This document shows, piece after piece, positions 58,676 through 64,000 of a stretch of 64,000 bases of DNA. This DNA comes from an uncultured Blautia sp. Lineage in GTDB: Bacteria; Bacillota; Clostridia; Lachnospirales; Lachnospiraceae. Numbering within the stretch: the first letter of the stretch is position 1; every line of letters begins with the position of its first letter. The position numbers were made by a program, and so were the translations under genes. The notes beneath the pieces were generated by a model, which saw only the letters and a list, made by a program, of their open reading frames with translations, was not told the origin of the DNA and ran no database searches. Location of the stretch: positions 1-64,000 of the forward strand of contig CAKRMK010000004.1 in the NCBI GenBank assembly GCA_934364795.1, given 5' to 3'.

Positions 58676-60229
58676 TTATGCCTTATGTCCGCCAATCTGT
58701 TTGTTTCTTTCTCTGGCAGTTGCGCCTTCCTGTAGGTTCATTCCCTTGAGAATGGCATTTTTTCCAAATTTTTTTTTAATATCCAGCACCGCCTTTTGCA
58801 TTTTCTTTTCCCGCTCCAAAAGTTCCTCTGTTTCCTTTTTCTGTTGTTCCAGCGCTGCGTAATCGGTAAAAAGATCCAGCTGTTCACCAACAAATTCCTG
58901 CTTTGTTTCTGATTCTGACACCAGATTATTAGCAGTAAGATAAAGCCTGCGTACCAGAAGCCCGGAATTTATAATACGGTCAAACAGGCTTACTGCTGCT
59001 TCTGTAAGTAATTTGGCAGAAGAAGTCTGTAAAGTCAGGTTATTGGTACCGTGAGCATGTGCGGGAATCTGCCTGCCGTACCGGTCTGTTGTCACTGGTC
59101 CACGATAACTTCTGCGTATCACCGGATCGGTAAGGTTTTCAATATCATATCCCACCGTCAGTACAATCTGATCTGTCACCAGACGCTTTTCTACCAGAGC
59201 AAGAGCCATGGAATCTGCCATTTCCTGTACTACCAGGCGGGCTTTGTCCGCAGTATACGGACATGTAAGAACCTGTCCGGAACAAATGCTGTTAGACTCT
59301 GGCTTATACGCTTTTATGTGGGAAATCCGGCAGGGTTCCCAGCCCCAGGCATGGTCAATGAGAAGCTCTGCATTTATCCCAAATAGTTTGTACAAAAGTT
59401 CCTCATTGTAATAATCTGCCGGACCGCCTAAGGAACAGTGGGCAATGTCTCCCATAGTGAAAATACCGTTCTCTTCCAGCTTTTTCGCATATCCACGTCC
59501 TACTCTCCAAAAATCAGTAAGAGGACGGTGCGCCCACAGCTGGCGGCGATAGCTCATTTCATCCAGCTGTGCAATCCGCACGCCGTACTCATCTGCTGGA
59601 ATATGCTTCGCTACAATGTCCATGGCGATTTTGGCCAGATACAGATTCGTACCGATTCCTGCAGTAGCTGTAATTCCTGTATTTTCCAGTACATCCAAAA
59701 TCATATCCCTGGCAAACTCTCTGGCTGATTTTCCTGCAGCAGACAGGTAATCTGTCAGGTCAATAAACACTTCATCAATAGAATAAATATGAATATCCTC
59801 GGGAGCAATATATTTCAGGTAAAGCTTGTAAATCCTGGTACTCTGCTCCATATAATGAGACATTCTGGGCGGCGCGGTAATATAACCAATGGCGTACTCC
59901 GGATGGGCAAAAAGCTCCCGGGCATTACTAGAGGTGCCGGTAAAACGGCGGCCAGGAGCATACTTCTGCCGCATATGGTTGGCCTTTTTTATCTGCTGTT
60001 CTACTTCAAAAAGCCTTGCACGGCCTGAAATGCCGTAGGCCTTCAAAGCCGGAGAAACAGCAAGACAGATCGTTTTTGACGTGCGGGAGGGATCTGCCAC
60101 TACCAGATTCGTACTAAGAGGATCTAATTGACGTTCCCTGCATTCCACAGATGCATAAAAGGACTTCAGGTCAATACACAGATAAGTACGGTCTACGCTT
60201 AAATCCATGGCATTTAAATTTTCTTTCAT
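58676..60229 (-). CDS. Y-family DNA polymerase (DinB/UmuC group)
   Basis: Translesion polymerase. It has the catalytic YLCIDLKSFYASVECRERQ (Asp20 in CIDLKSFYASVE), YSIDEVFIDL (Asp152-Glu153), TGITATAGIGTNLYLAKIAMD (from the GIGTN core) and a little-finger domain. A charged C-terminal tail follows from about 445 (EQQKKETEELLEREKK). At 517 residues it is longer than DinB and fits the UvrX/UmuC-like group that normally pairs with YolD proteins. Its ATG overlaps the EEP-gene stop by four bases. Confidence 0.93.
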   Translation of the reverse strand: MKENLNAMDLSVDRTYLCIDLKSFYASVECRERQLDPLSTNLVVADPSRTSKTICLAVSPALKAYGISGRARLFEVEQQIKKANHMRQKYAPGRRFTGTSSNARELFAHPEYAIGYITAPPRMSHYMEQSTRIYKLYLKYIAPEDIHIYSIDEVFIDLTDYLSAAGKSAREFARDMILDVLENTGITATAGIGTNLYLAKIAMDIVAKHIPADEYGVRIAQLDEMSYRRQLWAHRPLTDFWRVGRGYAKKLEENGIFTMGDIAHCSLGGPADYYNEELLYKLFGINAELLIDHAWGWEPCRISHIKAYKPESNSICSGQVLTCPYTADKARLVVQEMADSMALALVEKRLVTDQIVLTVGYDIENLTDPVIRRSYRGPVTTDRYGRQIPAHAHGTNNLTLQTSSAKLLTEAAVSLFDRIINSGLLVRRLYLTANNLVSESETKQEFVGEQLDLFTDYAALEQQKKETEELLEREKKMQKAVLDIKKKFGKNAILKGMNLQEGATARERNKQIGGHKA

Positions 60230-61332
60230 TTTAACTTAAAGTTCATATACACCGGATCATGATCGGAATATGAATAGCCGGTGTTAATGTCCTCATAAGA
60301 GGTACATTCAATGTTGTCTGAAATAATAAATCCATCCAGGGTGACTGTGTATGTTACATCTGGAACATATTCCATGTCTGCATTTCTGGCGCTGTTCCAC
60401 AGACTGTCACGCTCCTCTTCTGTAAGAAGATCCAGTCCGAAGGAAAAATGCTCTGGAAGCTCTTCTCTTGGGAATGGATAAGCCCAGGATTCTCTTTCAC
60501 TATTATCCTCTTCCGAGGCTTTCAGATCATGGTTGAAATCACCGCCGCAAAGTACGTAATTGCCAGCCTCATATTCCTTCTTCATATCTGCAGCCAGCAT
60601 ATGGATCTGGCCCTTTCGGATCTGGTCACTGTTGCCATAGGCAGACATATGCAGTACAAAAATTACCAGCTCTTTTCCATTGTCTACTGGAATTCTGGAA
60701 ATACTGTAGCATCTGTCCAGATCAAAAAATTTAGTAAAAGAAGTAGACACCGGGAAGCTTCTTCTAAGGGCTGAGGTCACCGGATATCTAGAAAACAAAC
60801 CGATACCAGACTTACTGCTTCCATGAGGCTGATTAAATGGATAAAATAAAAAGGCTGAATCATAGTTCTGGGCAAACACATAATAATAATCCGGAAACCT
60901 TTCCTTTAAGATGGAGTACTCATCTACATGGTAGCTTCTTGTAGAATCCAGGTCAATTTCCTCGATCATTGCAAAGTCAGGATCATAGGATGCCGCCAGC
61001 TCTCCTGCTCCCTGAACCGTCTTTAAAACACTGTCCTTACTCTTCGCCCAGGAGGATTTCCCTCCATCCATAAAGAAACTGAAATCCGGAGTATAGGCAC
61101 CAAAACCAATGTTATAGGTGAGGGCAGAATATTCCTTATTCGTAGTAAGTAAAGCTTCTGTCTCATCCTCTGAAGTACTTTCTGCTACGGCAGTGTTATT
61201 GGCATTTTCCACCTCAAGCTGCTGATTGTCAGGAATTCGATGATAGCTGGCAAACAGATAAATAATATATCCACCAAGCACAAGAATAACTGCACCTAAA
61301 ACATAGCCCAGAATTTTCAAAAATTTTTTCAT
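60226..61332 (-). CDS. Membrane-anchored endonuclease/exonuclease/phosphatase-fold hydrolase
   Basis: Residues 6-28 form an N-terminal membrane anchor, then a short acidic linker, and the EEP domain from about 70 to 368. It has LTYNIGFGAY, MIEEIDLDS with the metal Glu, YVLCGGDFNHDL, and SDHDPVYMNFKL at the end. Such proteins act as nucleases or as phosphodiesterases on lipids or sugar phosphates. The outward-facing anchor favours an extracytoplasmic substrate, but sequence does not tell which. Confidence 0.88.
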   Translation of the reverse strand: MKKFLKILGYVLGAVILVLGGYIIYLFASYHRIPDNQQLEVENANNTAVAESTSEDETEALLTTNKEYSALTYNIGFGAYTPDFSFFMDGGKSSWAKSKDSVLKTVQGAGELAASYDPDFAMIEEIDLDSTRSYHVDEYSILKERFPDYYYVFAQNYDSAFLFYPFNQPHGSSKSGIGLFSRYPVTSALRRSFPVSTSFTKFFDLDRCYSISRIPVDNGKELVIFVLHMSAYGNSDQIRKGQIHMLAADMKKEYEAGNYVLCGGDFNHDLKASEEDNSERESWAYPFPREELPEHFSFGLDLLTEEERDSLWNSARNADMEYVPDVTYTVTLDGFIISDNIECTSYEDINTGYSYSDHDPVYMNFKLK

Positions 61333-61484
61333 ATCCTTAAGCTCCCCTCTTTTTGTTTAAAGGGTATCACATCCGGCCTAAAAAATCAATCGAAAAAAGA
61401 AACATTTGTTCGGTTTTTTTAAGAATAAATGAACGCAATGTTTCTTTTGATAAAACATAATCCAATTTTGAAAGAGGGAAAAAT

Positions 61485-62315
61485 TTATAATTCTGATTTT
61501 ACCGGAATGCTAATTTCCGTCACAAACTCATCCCTATCGTTGGTAAAGCCATAATCAATCATGGTGATTTCCCGTGAAAAGCCCGCCACCTTTAGCTGGT
61601 GCTCTTTTATATATGCCATCAGTTTTTCATACTGGGCAGGTGCTTCTTTGTGGCTGCCGCAGAAGCGTACTCTGACGCATAAAGCTTCCGGCATGCCAAT
61701 TATATTCCCATCATATTTGTCTTCCTGATCCAATATAAGGAAAATCCCATTGTATTGTTGATATTTTCCCTCCATTAAATGTTCTGCTGATATTGCAACA
61801 CCTACTTTTCCAAGAAAAATCAGTGCCTCTTTCTGCTTCTGATCCAATTTTCGTATAGGAGCCTCCATATCCACAAATTCTTTAATAGTAAGATTATCCT
61901 CAAGCCATGCCAGACGGCAGGCACTGACAGTTGTAAGCGTAATCTCATCCAAAGTAGAATTTCTGGCATCCTTTAGCTGTGTTAAACGATTGTCAATTTT
62001 CTGCTCGATCTGCCTTAATTCCTGTTGCCGTTTTATGACGATTTCCTTTTGTTGCTGAAGTTTTTCTTCTATCTTGTCAATGTCACGATTCTGGAGAAAA
62101 TCTGCAATTTCTGTTAAGGGCATGTCAAGCGCTCTAAGATAGCGGATAATGTTTAATGGTTCGAACTGGCGAAGACTGTAATAACGATAGCCAGACTTGG
62201 GATCCGTTACCTCCGGGACCAGAAGTCCCATAGATTCATAGTGGCGAAGAGTACTTACACTTAACTGAAACATCCGGGCTACTTCACCAATCTGAAACAA
62301 ATCTTTTTTGTCCAC
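61485..62315 (-). CDS. MerR-family regulator with effector-binding domain
   Basis: Activator of the BmrR-like type. The N-terminal winged helix-turn-helix has LFQIGEVARMFQLSVSTLRHYESMGLL and PKSGYRYYSLRQF. A long dimerisation helix follows (about 85-125), then a C-terminal GyrI-like effector domain (about 130-276). The start is a GTG at 62315 with AGGAGAGG upstream. It is co-transcribed after the MATE gene, whose promoter has the MerR-type dyad, so it probably controls both genes in response to a drug-like compound. Confidence 0.92.
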   Translation of the reverse strand: MDKKDLFQIGEVARMFQLSVSTLRHYESMGLLVPEVTDPKSGYRYYSLRQFEPLNIIRYLRALDMPLTEIADFLQNRDIDKIEEKLQQQKEIVIKRQQELRQIEQKIDNRLTQLKDARNSTLDEITLTTVSACRLAWLEDNLTIKEFVDMEAPIRKLDQKQKEALIFLGKVGVAISAEHLMEGKYQQYNGIFLILDQEDKYDGNIIGMPEALCVRVRFCGSHKEAPAQYEKLMAYIKEHQLKVAGFSREITMIDYGFTNDRDEFVTEISIPVKSEL

Positions 62316-62335
62316 AACATGTCCTCTCCTTTTTC

Positions 62336-63697
62336 TTATATTATTTTACTTATTTCATTTTTTAATGAATTATTTTCTTTTCTGCTAATCACCGCAAAGG
62401 CAATCACACAGATAAACACAGATAAAAGTGATCCTGTGGCAGTTGCCAGTCCCATAGGAAGCAAGGTTGCCGGAAACAGTTTTGAGGTAAGATAAACACC
62501 AGGAACTCTCACCAGCACAATGGCTGTAATGTTATGTAAAAAGGACAATCCGGATTTCCCACAGGCACAGAAATAGCCACTGAAGCTGAAGTGAACTCCT
62601 GCAAAAATAACATCAAAGATATAACCGCGCAAATACTGTCCACCAGCCAGGATAACACCCTGATCTACAGTAAACATTCCCACAACCTGCTCTGCAATAA
62701 GCTGAATCAAAATGCAGGCGATCACACCAAATCCAACTGCTATCATAATTGCATAACGAAGCACTTCTTTTGCCCTCTCTGGCTTCCTTGCACCAATATT
62801 CTGTGCCCCAAGTGCAGACACGGTAGACAGCATGGAGGATGGAACCAAAAATAAAAAGCTGATTACTTTTTCCACAATTCCAACTGCTGCTGCATCTGTA
62901 AGGCCTCGCCTGTTTGCAATAATGGTGATGATAATAAATGCCACCTGAATTAACCCATCCTGACAGCAGATCGGAATTCCTATTTTGAGAATCTTTCCCA
63001 TCGTCTGCCTGCGGGGCTTAAAATCAGCTCTGGAAATTGAAATCCCTGTTTTTTTCTTAAGAATCACAGTAAGAGCAATTATCACACTAATAGTCTGGGA
63101 AAGGGTTGTTCCAAGGGCTGCACCTGCCGGTCCTAAATGAAGTGCTCCCATAAAAACATAATCAAGTACAATATTTGTCACGCATGCAACTGCAATAAAA
63201 TACATAGGGCTTTTGGAATCACCCATTCCGCGGAAAATAGAACTGATAATATTATATGCCGTGATAAAAGGAATTCCGATAAAGCAGATAGTAAGATAGG
63301 TAACTGTACCAGAGACTGCTTCTTCCGGTGTAGACATAATTGCCACAATAGGATTTACCAGTAAAAGAAGCACAGCTGCCAGTACAATAGATAAAGCCAT
63401 GAATAAAGTAACAGAATTGCCAATGTCAAAAGCTGCCTGTTTTTTATTTTTCCCTCCTATGGCCTGGCCGATAGTAACTGTGGTGCCCATGGCAAGTCCC
63501 ACAATCATGACTGTCAGCATATGCATTACCTGGCTTCCTACAGATACAGCTGTGGTGCTGGCAACGCCCTCGAACTGGCCTATAATAAACAGGTCCGCCA
63601 TTCCGTAAAGTGTCTGCAAAAAATAAGATAACAGATATGGCAATGAGAAATAAACAATATTTTTAAATACACTGCCTGTGGTAAGATCTTTTTCCAA
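62336..63697 (-). CDS. MATE family multidrug exporter
   Basis: Twelve-helix cation- or proton-coupled efflux transporter, in a normal-length form without the extra ATPase domain seen in the other MATE gene of this window. It has SLPYLLSYFLQTLYGMADLFIIGQ (from SLPYLL), IGGKNKKQAAFDIGNS, and GQAIGG. The frame opens with a TTG at 63718 that lies inside the GGAGG ribosome site; the TTG at 63697 (MEKDLTTG) is nine bases after it and is preferred. First gene of the MATE-merR operon. Confidence 0.92.
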   Translation of the reverse strand: MEKDLTTGSVFKNIVYFSLPYLLSYFLQTLYGMADLFIIGQFEGVASTTAVSVGSQVMHMLTVMIVGLAMGTTVTIGQAIGGKNKKQAAFDIGNSVTLFMALSIVLAAVLLLLVNPIVAIMSTPEEAVSGTVTYLTICFIGIPFITAYNIISSIFRGMGDSKSPMYFIAVACVTNIVLDYVFMGALHLGPAGAALGTTLSQTISVIIALTVILKKKTGISISRADFKPRRQTMGKILKIGIPICCQDGLIQVAFIIITIIANRRGLTDAAAVGIVEKVISFLFLVPSSMLSTVSALGAQNIGARKPERAKEVLRYAIMIAVGFGVIACILIQLIAEQVVGMFTVDQGVILAGGQYLRGYIFDVIFAGVHFSFSGYFCACGKSGLSFLHNITAIVLVRVPGVYLTSKLFPATLLPMGLATATGSLLSVFICVIAFAVISRKENNSLKNEISKII

Positions 63698-63729
63698 AGG
63701 ATATCTCCTCCTTTCCAAATAACTATTTT

Positions 63730-63760
63730 AACATAAACCCTACATCGGTTGTAGAGTCAA
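63730..63760 (-). promoter_or_regulatory. MerR-type promoter and operator of the MATE operon
   Basis: TTGACT (63760-63755) and TATGTT (63735-63730) are separated by 19 bases on the minus strand, the long spacer typical of MerR-family control. The spacer carries the dyad CTACA-ACCGA-TGTAG (extended ACTCTACA / TGTAGGGT). The downstream regulator gene is of the matching family. Confidence 0.8.
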
Positions 63761-63836
63761 GTTCAAAATGATAATTATTTTTTTGCCGTATAATTTTGTT
63801 ACTATTTATTGCCAGTGTATTTTTGTTTTCAAAGCA

Positions 63837-63843
63837 CATACTA
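63837..63843 (+). promoter_or_regulatory. Possible sigma-G -10 box of the SASP gene
   Basis: CATACTA matches the sigma-G -10 pattern CATnnTA and lies 51 bases before the SASP start. The only upstream -35-like block (GTATT at 63817-63821) is at a short spacing of 15, so support is partial. Confidence 0.4.
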
Positions 63844-63894
63844 GCATTGTAACATCAAACAAAAAACAACAATGAACCAAGGAGGAAAATGATT

Positions 63895-64000
63895 ATGTCA
63901 AACAATACTTCTTCTAACAAAGCAGCTGTACCAGAAGCAAAGGGCGCATTAAATCGTTTCAAATTTGAGGTTGCAAATGAGCTGGGTGTGCCGCTTACAG
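63895..64000 (+). CDS. Alpha/beta-type small acid-soluble spore protein (partial)
   Basis: The first 35 codons of an SASP; the rest lies beyond the window. GGAGG at 63881-63885 is nine bases from the ATG at 63895; an in-frame ATG at 63889 is too close. The readable protein has ALNRFKFEVANELGVPL, matching the conserved SASP segment that contains the germination-protease cleavage site (between Glu and Val by analogy). These proteins coat and protect DNA in the spore. Confirms a spore-forming host. Confidence 0.93.
   Translation, partial: MSNNTSSNKAAVPEAKGALNRFKFEVANELGVPLT

Noticed and set aside
1..64000. CRISPR arrays, insertion sequences, prophage, tRNA or rRNA genes
   Set aside because: No spaced direct-repeat array, transposase, integrase, phage structural gene or convincing tRNA cloverleaf was seen while reading the gaps.

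Overview
The window comes from a low-G+C, spore-forming Firmicute, most likely a gut Lachnospiraceae (Blautia-like; genus not proven). Evidence: the sporulation genes ylbJ and an alpha/beta SASP, RecU, a short HisG with HisZ, YesM/YesN-type regulators, a cobalamin riboswitch and fucosidases typical of gut glycan users. No rRNA, tRNA, CRISPR array, insertion sequence or prophage was seen. Most genes lie on the minus strand.

Region 1 (1-11.3 kb): a YitT-type membrane protein, then a fucoside-utilisation locus. A solute-binding protein, two sugar permeases and a GH29 fucosidase (minus) diverge from a YesM-type kinase, a YesN-type regulator and a GH95 fucosidase (plus). Both fucosidases lack signal peptides, so fucosylated oligosaccharides are probably imported whole and cut inside the cell. 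Region 2 (11.3-16.4 kb): a cobalamin riboswitch with its own promoter, perfect P1 stem and terminator precedes a chimeric half-binding-protein, a full binding protein, a BtuC-like permease and a BtuD-like ATPase with an extra C-terminal domain. Region 3 (16.4-33.4 kb): housekeeping genes. These are vanW, hisZGDB/hisI from a consensus promoter, recU, lepB, an RluA-type synthase, an unknown membrane protein, a YgiQ radical SAM protein, a small alarmone synthetase, an M23 peptidase, pepD, ylbJ, a coiled-coil protein, coaD, rsmD and mgsA.

Region 4 (33.4-52.7 kb) is the most unusual part. A single 19-kb minus-strand operon encodes a MATE exporter fused to an RsbW/SpoIIAB-like ATPase domain, a trimodular NRPS (A-T-C-A-T-C-A-T-reductase), a STAS anti-anti-sigma-like protein, a separate RsbW-like ATPase, an Sfp-type phosphopantetheinyl transferase, a membrane acyltransferase, a Cache/HAMP/SpoIIE-type phosphatase, an unknown 367-aa protein and a very large MFS protein with added propeller-like and Cache-like sensor regions. 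It carries all the parts of a partner-switching relay but no sigma factor. That suggests a sensor-controlled circuit dedicated to making or exporting a peptide aldehyde or a derivative of one.

Region 5 (52.9-64 kb): a CHASE-domain hybrid histidine kinase preceded by 24-bp tandem repeats that form a micro-ORF, a YolD-like protein, a MalY/PatB-type PLP enzyme divergent from an NSS transporter, a Y-family polymerase with an EEP-family hydrolase, a MATE/MerR pair under a MerR-type 19-bp-spacer promoter, and the start of an SASP gene.
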